From NCBI GenBank assembly GCA_016212965.1, contig JACRDA010000463.1, positions 1 to 39,671 on the forward strand: a DNA stretch of 39,671 bases, written 5' to 3'. Under the pieces are notes generated by a model that was not told where the DNA came from, made no database searches, and saw nothing but the letters and a program-made list of their open reading frames with translations. The translations under genes were made by a program, and so were the position numbers. Below are positions 9,228 through 17,665 of this stretch, piece after piece (positions within the stretch are counted from its first letter, which is position 1; each line of letters opens with the position of its first letter). The DNA is from Myxococcales bacterium (lineage in GTDB: Bacteria > Myxococcota_A > Polyangia > Polyangiales > Polyangiaceae).

Positions 9228-10112
9228 TCAGTACGGCGGGGGGAAGACGAGCGGGCTCGGCTTCGGCGCCGAGCGCGTCGGCAGCGCCATGCGGATGGGC
9301 ACGTCGCTCTTCGCCACGAGCCACGCGGCGATGGCGTCGGCCCATTTCGCGCCCGCCTCCGGGGTCGGGTGCACGTGGTCGCCCACGTCCCGAAACTTGA
9401 TCTCCGTCGAGCGAAAGAAGTGCCCCGGGCCGTTCAGGCGCTCGAGCATGGCGTTGTACACGGCGTCGTCGCGCCAGTGCAGCGGCCCCACCCACGCCCA
9501 CTTGCGCTTGCCGATGACGTCGATGACGCGCTGGATGCTGGCGGCGCCGATCTTGGTCTCGACCGAGGTCATCTCGCTCGAGCCGAGCACGACGAGCACG
9601 AAGGTCGGATCGCGCTGCAAGAGGAGCTGCTCGAGCTTGCCCCCCGAGCCCCACGCCGCCGAGGTGGAGCCGTACCAGATCGCGGCCGACAGCTCGTGCC
9701 CGTTCTCGAGGGCGTAGTCGGCGAGCCGCTGGAGCATGTTGATGACCATCGAGTCGCCGAACACGAAGATGCGCTGCGGGGCCGGGTCGATGGTGCGGCC
9801 GGGCGTCGCGCTCTCGGCCGCGCTCCCGGTCGGTGCGGGCAGGGCGCCCGCGGTGCTCGCGGTGGCTGCGCCGGATGGGTCGGGCGTGCTCGCGCTCGCG
9901 GCGCTCGCGGCGGCCGCGGTGCTCGTGGTCTCGGCGCCCGCGGTGGGCGTGGGCTCGGTCGCGGGGTCGGCGGCCGCCGGCACGCCCGGCGCAGCCGACG
10001 CGGGGCGGCCCTCGGCGAAGCCCCCGAGCGCGAGCACGGCGACGGTGGCGGCCGCGACGACCGGCAAGAGGACGGCGACGACGAAGGCTGCGCGGCGGCG
10101 AGGAGCTCCCAT
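9228..10112 (-). CDS. SGNH/GDSL-type hydrolase, membrane-anchored
   Basis: A 294-residue protein with an N-terminal hydrophobic anchor (residues 9-31) after a basic MGAPRRRAA. A low-complexity Ala/Thr/Ser/Pro linker follows to about residue 108. The catalytic domain begins RIFVFGDSMVINML with nucleophile Ser121, and has VLGSSEM at 175-181 and the closing pair Asp245-x-x-His248 in VGDHVHPTPEAGAKWAD. This fits DltD/OafB-like SGNH O-acyltransferase or esterase domains that act on cell-envelope polysaccharides. The long linker would let the domain reach across the periplasm. Substrate unknown. Confidence 0.78.
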   Translation of the reverse strand: MGAPRRRAAFVVAVLLPVVAAATVAVLALGGFAEGRPASAAPGVPAAADPATEPTPTAGAETTSTAAAASAASASTPDPSGAATASTAGALPAPTGSAAESATPGRTIDPAPQRIFVFGDSMVINMLQRLADYALENGHELSAAIWYGSTSAAWGSGGKLEQLLLQRDPTFVLVVLGSSEMTSVETKIGAASIQRVIDVIGKRKWAWVGPLHWRDDAVYNAMLERLNGPGHFFRSTEIKFRDVGDHVHPTPEAGAKWADAIAAWLVAKSDVPIRMALPTRSAPKPSPLVFPPPY

Positions 10113-10173
10113 GCCTGCGGCGGGATATTGACGTGGCTTGGCGGGACGTCAAGCGGGCGGCCGTCGACCGCTC

Positions 10174-10191
10174 CGAGCCGGCCCGGGGCCG
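10174..10191. repeat. 18-bp GC-rich intergenic repeat, copy 2
   Basis: Same 18-mer as 3705-3722, here between the start of the SGNH gene (10112) and the end of the hypothetical exported protein gene (10195), both on the minus strand. Nearly palindromic core; role unknown. Confidence 0.35.
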
Positions 10192-10194
10192 CGC

Positions 10195-11232
10195 TCACTC
10201 GGCGCGGAAGGTGTCGCAGAGCCGGACGGCGTACGCGAGGTCGTCCGCCGCGGGCTGGCTGGTCCAGGGCACGAAGTCGACGCGACAGCAGCGCGGACCG
10301 CGCGCTGCGAGCACGGTCGTGGGGCCGGGGTAGCGAACGCCGTCGTACGCCTCCGTCACGCGGCGAATCCAGACCCGCTCGGCGGCCCGCACCTCGACCT
10401 CGACGTCGACCTCGGGCGCTTCGCGCGCCCGCAACGCCTCGACCGAGGCAGGGCAAGCGGCCCCGCGCACGACGAGGCGGCCGAGGTACAGGTGCGCCGT
10501 GAACTTCCCGGGCCGCAGCAGGCTGCCCGGGGTGCTCGGCAGGGCCTGCTCCACCCACGCGCCCTCGGGCACGTCCGTCATGCCGCCGTTCGCGCGCTCG
10601 GCGCTCGTCGCCGGTCGCCACGGGCCGGCCGGGGGCGAGCGCAGGCTCGCGCACACCGTGAAGACGCGCGCGAGCGTCGCGGCCGGGGGCTCGCGGAAGG
10701 GCTCGTAGCTGCACTTCACGCCCGGAGCGGCCCCGAGGATGCGCAGATCTCCCTGGGCGTCCCGGTACTGGGCCGCGAGCCCGTCCGCGCTCACCGACGC
10801 CCGCTCCGTCGGCAGGCCGTACACGGTGGGCGGCGTGCGCGCGAGCGTCGCGCCGAGCGCCCCGACGCCGGAGTCGAACTGCAGCACCACCTGCTCGCCG
10901 TCGACGTCGACGGTGACCCGTGGGTACCCGTACGGATCGCGGCCGAGCTCGACGCGGCCGTCGCGCGGCACGAGCAGGCGCGCGTGGATGGTCTCGTGGC
11001 GAATCGTGCGCACCTCGAAGCCCGGCGGCGGCGCGTCCGCGATCGCGCTCGCCGCGGGACCGTCCGGCCGCGCGGCGCTCGGCGTGTCCGTCGGTCCCTG
11101 CGAGGCCGTCGCGCTCGCCAGCAGGGTGACGGCCGGGGCGGGGACCGCGCGCGACGCGACGCGGGGTGGCGGGTCGCCGGCCGTGGGCGCGTGCGTGCAC
11201 GCGACCGCGACGAGGGCGACAACGACGCTCAC
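10195..11232 (-). CDS. Hypothetical exported protein
   Basis: About 345 residues, not assigned to a family. The GTG at 11232 would start VSVVVALVAVACTHAP, a short hydrophobic segment ending in a weak lipobox, so it may be a lipoprotein. Beginning at the first in-frame ATG (11307) would overlap the preceding gene by 62 bases and bury the hydrophobic segment. After a Pro/Ala/Ser-rich linker (to about residue 68) the body contains VRTIRHETIHARLLVP, YPRVTVDVDGEQVVLQFDSG and C-terminal VDFVPWTSQPAADDLAYAVRLCDTF. Several cysteines (GVKCSYEP, TVCASL, GAACPA, PRCCRVDF) could form periplasmic disulfides. Located 13 bases after the Tudor-like lipoprotein gene, probably in the same operon. Confidence 0.55.
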   Translation of the reverse strand: MSVVVALVAVACTHAPTAGDPPPRVASRAVPAPAVTLLASATASQGPTDTPSAARPDGPAASAIADAPPPGFEVRTIRHETIHARLLVPRDGRVELGRDPYGYPRVTVDVDGEQVVLQFDSGVGALGATLARTPPTVYGLPTERASVSADGLAAQYRDAQGDLRILGAAPGVKCSYEPFREPPAATLARVFTVCASLRSPPAGPWRPATSAERANGGMTDVPEGAWVEQALPSTPGSLLRPGKFTAHLYLGRLVVRGAACPASVEALRAREAPEVDVEVEVRAAERVWIRRVTEAYDGVRYPGPTTVLAARGPRCCRVDFVPWTSQPAADDLAYAVRLCDTFRAE

Positions 11233-11245
11233 GGCGCTCGTGCCG

Positions 11246-11695
11246 CTACTTCGCCGGCTGGATGCGCTCGCGGCCGATGTTCTCGTCCCACTCGTTGCCG
11301 TAGCCATCGTAGTGCACGCGGTAGCGCTCGGGACCGAGCACGCCGACGATGACGGCGCTGTAAGTGTAGCCGTGCCAGTCCACGCGCACGCGCTCGCCCG
11401 TCTTGTACGTGTTCGTCTTGGACGCCTCGACGGCGGTGCGGCGCACCTTTTCGGGCGGCTCGGGCATGGTCACGGGCCCGGTCACCCGCCCCTTGACGCG
11501 GTTGCGGGGCACGACCTCGTCCCAGATGTCGTCGAAGCCGTCGTAGTGGATCTTGACCTTCCCCGGGCCGGGCACCTCGACGATCATCGCCGGGTAGTCG
11601 CGCCCCTCCCACTCGACCATCACGTGGTCGCCCACGTCGTAGGAGCGACCGCAGGCGGCCGCGAAGAGGAGCGGGAGGGCGAGGAGGAGGCGCAT
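11246..11695 (-). CDS. Lipoprotein with two Tudor/chromo-barrel-like repeats
   Basis: A 149-residue lipoprotein: signal peptide MRLLLALPLLFAAAC with lipidated Cys15. Two small beta-barrel repeats follow, at about residues 20-67 and 98-146. Each reads VGDHVMVEWEGRDYPAMIVE ... KVKIHYDGFDDIWDEVVPRNRV and TGERVRVDWHGYTYSAVIVG ... RYRVHYDGYGNEWDENIGRERI respectively. This is the Tudor-knot/Agenet/chromo-barrel pattern: basic or aromatic strand, (V/I)HYDG(F/Y), then W-D-E. In eukaryotes such barrels bind methylated chromatin; in bacterial surface lipoproteins the ligand is unknown. The downstream gene starts 13 bases after the stop. Confidence 0.8.
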   Translation of the reverse strand: MRLLLALPLLFAAACGRSYDVGDHVMVEWEGRDYPAMIVEVPGPGKVKIHYDGFDDIWDEVVPRNRVKGRVTGPVTMPEPPEKVRRTAVEASKTNTYKTGERVRVDWHGYTYSAVIVGVLGPERYRVHYDGYGNEWDENIGRERIQPAK

Positions 11696-11795
11696 CGTCG
11701 TCGTCGGAAGGGGCCGCTAGCTTACTCGACTTTCGCCGACTTGCCCCGGGAGCAGCCAGGGGTGCCTTCCGTGGCGAGCTACCACGCCAGGCGCG

Positions 11796-13781
11796 TCAGG
11801 GGTCGAAGAGCGCCACCTCGTCGAGCAGCACGTGGCCCCAGGCGCCCTTGTCGTCGTCGACGAGCACGAGCCGCGCCTCGGCGCCCTGCTCGGCCGACAC
11901 GTCCCACACGATGCGCCCGAGGGTCGAGGTCACCGAGAACACGCTCGTCGCCCGGGCGACGACCCGGTCGCCGACGTGGAGCTCGACGTGGGTCGTGCCG
12001 CCGCCGCCGAGGTCGAGCCCGAGGCGCTGCCGGTCGAGCACGAACGGCGGCGACGTCGCGCGGCCACGCGCCGCGTCGCGCGGGCCGCGCGGGAAGGAGG
12101 AGAGCAGCTGCTCGCCGGTCGCGCCCGCGATGGCCGGCTGCCACGCGGGCTTCTGCGGCACGACCGCGAACGCTCGGCCCGACAGCTTCCAGCCGTCGAG
12201 GCGCCCGTCCTCGAAGTCGAACACGACGTGGCGGGCGTGCTCGGGCTCGCGGCGGCGGAGCAGGAAGCGCGGCCAGTCGCGCTCGCCGATGAACGACGCG
12301 GGCGCGTCGCGGAGCTCGCGCTCGAAGCGGAAGCGCGCCGCGAGCATGGCCGCGCTGTAGGGCACCTCCGTGCCCGTGACGATGGCCCACGTGGCGCCGC
12401 CGCGGTCGAGGTACTCGCCGAGCCGCAGGCCCTCGATGCCGGCCCACTGCGCGTCGAGGTAGGGCATGTCGCTGAACTGCGGGGTCGCGTGCCCGTTGCG
12501 CGGCGGGATGAAGGGCGCGCGCGGGATCACGACGCCGCCCTCGAGCGAGGCCACGAGCTCGTTGAAGGCGCGCGCGTTCCGCCAGGCCCGCGCGTCGGGC
12601 GCGAAGCGCGCGACGCTCCAGCTCCCGAGCACGAGGTAGAGCGCGGCCGCGCCGTGGGTGGCGACGCGCACGCCGAGCGCCAGCCGGGGCCGGCGGCCGA
12701 GCGCGTGCGCCAGATCCGCCGCCACGCACAGCGTGGCCGGGCCGGCGAAGAACGCGACCGGCATGAGGTCGTTGAGGTAGCCGCCCTGCTTGGCGAAGGG
12801 CAGGAGCGCCGCCGGCAGCGCGGCCCCGAGCATCCCCAGCCAGAGCGCGCTCCGTGCCGAGAGCTTGCGCCGGAGCGCGAGGGCCACGGCCACGAGCACG
12901 ACCACGGCGAGGTACGGCGCGAAGCGGCCGAGCAGGCCGAGCGCCTGGGTGAGGTTCTTGCCGAGCAGCGCGTGGCCCTGAAGGGCGCTCACCGTGTAGA
13001 TCCAGTACCAACCCTTGGTCGCGTACGAGAGCGCCACGAGCACGAGCCCGCACAGGCTCGTGGTCGCGAGCGCGAGCCACAGGCCCGCGCGGCGGTTGCG
13101 GGCGAAGACGAACACGGTCACCCACACGGGGAAGAACACGGCCGGCAAGCGGGTGTAGACGATCGCGGTCATCACCACGGCGAGCAGCGCGATGCGCCCC
13201 GGGCGCGGGCGCTTCTCGACGGCGAGGACGGCGGCGAGCGCCGCGAGGCAGAGCGCCATCGTGTCGCCGCGCACGAGGTCGTAGAAGCTCGCGAACAGCG
13301 GCACGCCCGCGGCCGCAAAGCCGACCACCAGCGCGGCGCTCGCGAGCTGCGCCAGGCGCGTGCGCTCGTGGCGCATGAGCTCGCGCGCGCACAGGGCGGC
13401 GCCGAGCGCGCAGAACAGGAACGACACGGTGCGCCCCGTCGCGTAGTCGAGCCCGAAGACGCTGCCCGCGGCGGCCACCGCGGCGGGATAGCCGGGCGGG
13501 TGGAAGAGCGGCAGGTAGCCGCCCGCGGGGGGGCCGTAGGTGCTCTGCTCGTGCAGCATGCGATGGGCCTGGTAGAGCGCGGGGCCCTCGAGCCACTCGA
13601 CGTCGGCGGGGTACGCGACGCGCAGGGCGAAGAGCCGCACCTGGCACAGGGCCTGCCACAGCGCCGGCGCCACGCAGCCGAGGGTCGCCGTCACGCGCAG
13701 CACTGCGGCCAGGCGCGCGTGGGCCCCGCGGCGCGCGGCGGCTGCGCCCGCAGGCGCCGGGGTGGGCTCTTCGGCTGACAC
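11796..13781 (-). CDS. Polytopic membrane protein, GT39/ArnT-like glycosyltransferase
   Basis: A 661-residue integral membrane protein starting at a GTG. An N-terminal helix (about 28-52) is followed by an extracytoplasmic loop with YPADVEWLEGPALYQAHRML, where the acidic pair resembles the catalytic Asp/Glu of lipid-phosphate-sugar-dependent (GT-C) transferases. About eight or more further membrane spans lie between residues 90 and 400, for example GLWLALATTSLCGLVLVALS and APYLAVVVLVAVALAL. The C-terminal 250 residues are soluble and end in a beta-sandwich-like region (VVFDFEDGRLDGWKLSGRAF ... LLDEVALFDP), resembling carbohydrate-binding jelly rolls. It is inferred to add a sugar outside the membrane. 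It follows the kinase gene by 31 bases on the same strand. Confidence 0.7.
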   Translation of the reverse strand: MSAEEPTPAPAGAAAARRGAHARLAAVLRVTATLGCVAPALWQALCQVRLFALRVAYPADVEWLEGPALYQAHRMLHEQSTYGPPAGGYLPLFHPPGYPAAVAAAGSVFGLDYATGRTVSFLFCALGAALCARELMRHERTRLAQLASAALVVGFAAAGVPLFASFYDLVRGDTMALCLAALAAVLAVEKRPRPGRIALLAVVMTAIVYTRLPAVFFPVWVTVFVFARNRRAGLWLALATTSLCGLVLVALSYATKGWYWIYTVSALQGHALLGKNLTQALGLLGRFAPYLAVVVLVAVALALRRKLSARSALWLGMLGAALPAALLPFAKQGGYLNDLMPVAFFAGPATLCVAADLAHALGRRPRLALGVRVATHGAAALYLVLGSWSVARFAPDARAWRNARAFNELVASLEGGVVIPRAPFIPPRNGHATPQFSDMPYLDAQWAGIEGLRLGEYLDRGGATWAIVTGTEVPYSAAMLAARFRFERELRDAPASFIGERDWPRFLLRRREPEHARHVVFDFEDGRLDGWKLSGRAFAVVPQKPAWQPAIAGATGEQLLSSFPRGPRDAARGRATSPPFVLDRQRLGLDLGGGGTTHVELHVGDRVVARATSVFSVTSTLGRIVWDVSAEQGAEARLVLVDDDKGAWGHVLLDEVALFDP

Positions 13782-13812
13782 GGCTAGCGGGGACGCGTTC
13801 GGTCGGCGGCGA

Positions 13813-16533
13813 TCACGCGCGGTCCATGGGCTCGACGCCGAGCTCCGAGCTGCCCTCGAGCCCGAGCAGCAGGCGGAAGCTCACGCCCGCGTTGCGCGCG
13901 TCCGCGAGCAGGGGGTAGCGCATCTCGGGCGTGAGCCCCGTCACGCCCCAGGACCCACCGCGCCAGTAGAGCTGGCGGCCCGCGGCCTCGGCGCGCCCCT
14001 CGTCGGCGAGGCTCGGAGCCGGCCCGCCGTCGGTCGGCGTCGCCGTCCAGTCGCCGAAGCTGCCGGCGAGATCGCGCACGCCGTACGGCGACTCGTCGAG
14101 CTCGAACGCTCCCACGGGCTCGGGCTGCGGAGCCTCGGGCCGCGAGGTGCGGAGCTTGGCGAAGCACGGGTCGATGTGGTCGCCCATCGGATAGGCCCGA
14201 CCGTCGGCGCCGCGCATCGCCTTGTCCCACTCGAGGTCGGTGGGCAGCCGGTAGGGCAGGCCCGTCTCCCGCGCGAGCCAGCGCGCGTAGGCGAGCGCGC
14301 TGTAGAACGAGACGCCGTGCACCGCGAGCTCGAGCGCCCGCTCGGCGGGCACCCGGCGCCGGGCCGCTTGGCCCTCGATGGCGTACGGCGCGAGGCGCCA
14401 GCCGTCGTCGTCGGCGGAGCGCTCGAGCAACGGTCGGTCGGGCCCGCCGGGCACGCGACGCGCGCGCTCGTCCGGCGGCAGCGCGTCGAGGAAGCGCGCG
14501 TACGCGGCGAGCGTGACGGGGAAGCGCCCGATCGCGAAGTCGGGCAGCGCCGCCGCGACGAGGCGCCGCGCGCGCGGCAGGCGCGTGAGGAAGGGACCGC
14601 CCGGGACGAGCACCATGCCTTCGGGCAGCTCCCCGGGACGCGGCAGCCGGAGCTCGAGCGCGTGGCGGCGCGCCCGGCCGACACAGACCGGGTAACGCAC
14701 GGGCGCCGGCGGGGCGGTGGACGGGGTCGTCCAGTGCGGCTGCGCCACGACGAGGTAGGAGCCCGCCGGCAAGTGGCAGCGCTCCCCGTTCGAGATGCGC
14801 CGCGTCGCGCGGAGCGCGAACAGGAGCCCGTCGGCCTCGTAGCGCTGCACGGCGATCTCCGCGGCCGGCGGTGTCGTCCGGACGACGAGCTCGCCGTCGC
14901 CGCGGAGCTCGAGCGCCAGCGTCCCGTCGTCGTAGCTCTTCGCGAGGGCGAGGCGCCGCGCCGCCTCGCCGCGCTCGCCCTTCTGCTCCGCGAGCATGAA
15001 CTCGCGGTAGTGCAGGCGCGTGAGCCCGCGCCGCGCCCGCGGGTCGTCGGCCACCCGGCCGAGCGCGCGGTTGTAGGCCGTCTCGGCGCGGGCGAGCTCC
15101 ATCGCCGCGTCGGTCTCGCGCTCTGCCGCGCGGCTCGCGAGCCACCAGGCCGGCTGCTTGTCCTCGAGGCTCGCCCAGCTCGGCAGCATGGCCAGGCGCG
15201 CGTCCGCCTCGGCGCGCTGGGTCTGCGCCTCTTCCTCGAGCGCCTCGAAGGCAGCGAGCGCGGCGTCGCCCTCGGCCGCGTGGACCGTGGCCTCGCGCTC
15301 GCGCTCGCGCCGCGCGCGCTCGCCATCGAGGTACTCCTCGATGGCCTCGCAGAGCACGCGCGCCGAGGGGCGCTCGTGCGGGTCGCGCGCGAACGAGCGC
15401 GTGATGAGCGGCGCGAAGGACTCGAAGTGCGGCGGCAGGCGGGCGATGCGGCTCGCCGCCTCGTCGGCCGAGCGCAGCGCGGTCGGCTGCGTGGGGCCGT
15501 CGGACACCACGGGCAGCGGCTCGGGCGAGGCCGGCGCGAGTGCACTCGCGGGGCGCGCGCGGGCGAGCACCTCGTGGAGCATCACGCCGAGGGCGTACAC
15601 GTCCGTGGCGGGCGTGATCTCGCCCTCGACGTGCTGCTCGGGCGCCATGTACTCGCGCGTGCCCGCGAAGGTGCGCACGCCCCGGCACACGTCGCCGAGG
15701 TCGCTCGTGGGCGTGATGTAGGCGATGCCCCAGTCGAGCACGTACACCTCGCCGAAGCGCCCCACGATGACGTTCGAGGGCTTGAGGTCGCAGTGCACGA
15801 CGCCGCGGCTGTGGGCGTAGTCGACCGCCAGGCACACCTGGCGCATGACGCCGAGCAGCTTGCCGCTGCTCTGGCGCTCGAGCTCGCGCTCGCTCGACGG
15901 GCCGAAGGCGCCAGGCTGGGCGCCAGGGGACGACGGGGCGGCGAGACCGGCCGCGCGCACCGCGGCCTCGGCGAGGACGGCGTGCAGCGTGCGGCCCGCC
16001 ACGGCACGCATCGTGTAGCGGAGCTCGCCCGCCTCGTCCTCGAACACGTCGTAGAGCGGCACGATCGCCGGGTGCTCGAGCTGCGCGCAGATGCGCGCCT
16101 CGGTGAGCAGGGCGGCGCGGCGCCCCGCGTCGTGGGCGCGCTTCAGGGCGACGGGCCGCCCGAGCGCGCGGTCGAGCGCCACCTCGACCTCGCCCATGCC
16201 GCCGCGGCCGAGCACGCCGACCGCCCGGTAGCGCTCGGCGGCGGCGGGCAGCTCGCTCGGCACGACCTCCGCGGGCGGCAAGAGGCCGCGCGCCAGCTGC
16301 GTGCGGGCGTCGGCGAGGATGCGCGCCACCGTGCCGAGGTCGCGCTCCACAGGGTCGGTGGCGCTCGCCGTGTCGACGTCCGTCGGGGCGCCTGCCTCCG
16401 GCGGACTGGGCGGCGCGGCAGGCGGGAGCGCGCGCACCTCGCTCCGCTCGTCGTCCGGGCGCCCGGCGTGCGGGTAGGCCTGCGCCGCTGTCGCCGGCCG
16501 CCGGCTGCTCGGCGCTCCGCCCTCTTCGCCCAT
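13813..16533 (-). CDS. Ser/Thr protein kinase fused to FGE/sulfatase-modifying-factor-like domain
   Basis: A 906-residue fusion. Residues 1-100 are low complexity. The kinase domain (about 102-400) has the P-loop GRGGMGEV (110-117), Lys131 in VALKR, the catalytic loop HCDLKPSN (Asp249), a DWG instead of DFG metal motif (Asp267), and EYMAPEQ in the activation segment. A charged coiled-coil/TPR-like region (about 410-560) and a PEGA-like beta segment follow. The C-terminal quarter is FGE-like: GMVLVPGGPF, YRLPTDLEWDKAMRG, YGVRDLAGSFGDWTAT, YWRGGSWGVTG and VSFRLL. The two catalytic cysteines of true formylglycine-generating enzymes are not seen, so this part probably binds ligand or protein. No membrane span is evident. 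Such fusions are common in Myxococcota. Confidence 0.88.
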   Translation of the reverse strand: MGEEGGAPSSRRPATAAQAYPHAGRPDDERSEVRALPPAAPPSPPEAGAPTDVDTASATDPVERDLGTVARILADARTQLARGLLPPAEVVPSELPAAAERYRAVGVLGRGGMGEVEVALDRALGRPVALKRAHDAGRRAALLTEARICAQLEHPAIVPLYDVFEDEAGELRYTMRAVAGRTLHAVLAEAAVRAAGLAAPSSPGAQPGAFGPSSERELERQSSGKLLGVMRQVCLAVDYAHSRGVVHCDLKPSNVIVGRFGEVYVLDWGIAYITPTSDLGDVCRGVRTFAGTREYMAPEQHVEGEITPATDVYALGVMLHEVLARARPASALAPASPEPLPVVSDGPTQPTALRSADEAASRIARLPPHFESFAPLITRSFARDPHERPSARVLCEAIEEYLDGERARREREREATVHAAEGDAALAAFEALEEEAQTQRAEADARLAMLPSWASLEDKQPAWWLASRAAERETDAAMELARAETAYNRALGRVADDPRARRGLTRLHYREFMLAEQKGERGEAARRLALAKSYDDGTLALELRGDGELVVRTTPPAAEIAVQRYEADGLLFALRATRRISNGERCHLPAGSYLVVAQPHWTTPSTAPPAPVRYPVCVGRARRHALELRLPRPGELPEGMVLVPGGPFLTRLPRARRLVAAALPDFAIGRFPVTLAAYARFLDALPPDERARRVPGGPDRPLLERSADDDGWRLAPYAIEGQAARRRVPAERALELAVHGVSFYSALAYARWLARETGLPYRLPTDLEWDKAMRGADGRAYPMGDHIDPCFAKLRTSRPEAPQPEPVGAFELDESPYGVRDLAGSFGDWTATPTDGGPAPSLADEGRAEAAGRQLYWRGGSWGVTGLTPEMRYPLLADARNAGVSFRLLLGLEGSSELGVEPMDRA

Positions 16534-16561
16534 GGCGCAGCATGGTAGCCCAAGGAGCTGT

Positions 16562-16582
16562 CAGTTATCAGTCATCAGTCGT
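16562..16582. repeat. Three tandem heptamers (CAGTYRT type)
   Basis: CAGTTAT, CAGTCAT and CAGTCGT follow one another directly in the 104-base gap between the kinase gene start (16533) and the PilZ-like gene end (16638). This stretch is noticeably richer in A/T than its surroundings. It has the same 7-base period as the tracts at 19743 and 20110 but a different unit. Confidence 0.55.
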
Positions 16583-16637
16583 CTGCTCCTGCGCGCCATC
16601 GCCCGAGGCGACCAGGTCCGGCGGGACCTGCGGCACC

Positions 16638-17648
16638 TCAGCCGGGCAGCGGGTCGCCCCGCCGCTGGCATGCGTACCAGAAGCGCTGCATGCGCGCGGT
16701 GCCGCTGCGATGCACGGGCGTGTACACGATGCCGAGCTCGACGCTCCGCTCGCGCCCGAACTGGGCGGGACGTACCAAGGTGGCGACGAGCTCGACGGGA
16801 TCACCATCGTCGACCTGAGCGGAGAGCTCGAGCTGTCGTCCCACCTCCCACTCGAGCACGCCGAGCTCGGCCGCCGTGACCGGATCGGCGACGAGCCGCA
16901 TGCCGCCCGGTGCGTCGTCGACCGCGGGGCCGATGTCTCGCACCGCGAGACGTTGCCCGGACACACTGCTGGCGGCGCCGGTCACGACGCGCACCGAGGC
17001 CGCTAGCCCCCGCGGAACCATCGCGCGAAACGCGCGCCGGTGATTCACCCCCTCGAAGCCGGCTTGTTTCGGGAACAAGGCTTCAAGGCCGGGGATGTCG
17101 AAGACCGGACCGTAGCGCTCCCGCAGGCATCGCCCTACCTTGCGTGCCAGTCCCTCGGGGTTGAAGGGGATGGTCAGGTACTCGTCCGCACCACACTTGA
17201 CGAGCTCGACGGCGACTTCCGCGTGAAGTGCGGGCCCGAGGAGCACGATCGGGATCGCGGGGTTGCAGCGGCGTACGCGGCAGAAGCATGCGATGGACTC
17301 GGCCATCGGTGCGGCGAGCTCCACGATGGCGATCGAGGAATCGGCCAGCCCGTCGCTGCTGATGGCGCGGAGCGGGCGGAGGCGCCCCCACGCCGTCAGA
17401 GCCGCGGTGCACACTTCGGCCACGGCGACGCTCACCCCCACGAGCGCGATGGTGTAGCGCCGCGGTGTCGTCACCCGCCGCCGCCGCGACGTGAAGGCCT
17501 GCCGCCTGGGCGGAGCGCCGACAAAGGGGCTGCTGGCTGGGGTCGAGTCGTTCTGCCCCACGGGTGCGGCCCGCGGGTCCTCGCGCGGCGTTTCGTGTGC
17601 CCGCGGTCGGAATAGGCTGTCGCCGCTTGGGGTGTTCGGCCAGGGCAT
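16638..17648 (-). CDS. Receiver-like plus PilZ-like domain protein
   Basis: A 336-residue protein. After a low-complexity N-terminus, residues 64-185 look like a response-regulator receiver: RRYTIALVGVSVAVAEVC, SSIAIVELAAP, NPAIPIVLLGPA, KCGADEYLTIPFNPEGL. The phosphoacceptor position holds Glu (VEL) instead of Asp and the acidic pair is missing, so it is probably a pseudo-receiver. Residues 200-336 resemble PilZ: NHRRAFRAMVPRG carries an RxxxR motif, and the end SVELGIVYTPVHRSGTARMQRFWYACQRR matches PilZ C-termini. The second c-di-GMP motif (D/NxSxxG) is replaced by VRDIGPAVDDA. It may sense c-di-GMP weakly or act as a protein-interaction module. The nearby GGDEF gene supports a c-di-GMP link by context. 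Confidence 0.68.
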   Translation of the reverse strand: MPWPNTPSGDSLFRPRAHETPREDPRAAPVGQNDSTPASSPFVGAPPRRQAFTSRRRRVTTPRRYTIALVGVSVAVAEVCTAALTAWGRLRPLRAISSDGLADSSIAIVELAAPMAESIACFCRVRRCNPAIPIVLLGPALHAEVAVELVKCGADEYLTIPFNPEGLARKVGRCLRERYGPVFDIPGLEALFPKQAGFEGVNHRRAFRAMVPRGLAASVRVVTGAASSVSGQRLAVRDIGPAVDDAPGGMRLVADPVTAAELGVLEWEVGRQLELSAQVDDGDPVELVATLVRPAQFGRERSVELGIVYTPVHRSGTARMQRFWYACQRRGDPLPG

Positions 17649-17665
17649 GACTCACCAGGCTGCCG

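Noticed and set aside
13762..16548. Long open frame (over 900 codons) on the plus strand opposite the kinase gene
   Set aside because: It is an Arg/His-rich shadow with no domain signature; the minus strand has intact kinase and FGE-like motifs. High GC makes such antisense frames common.
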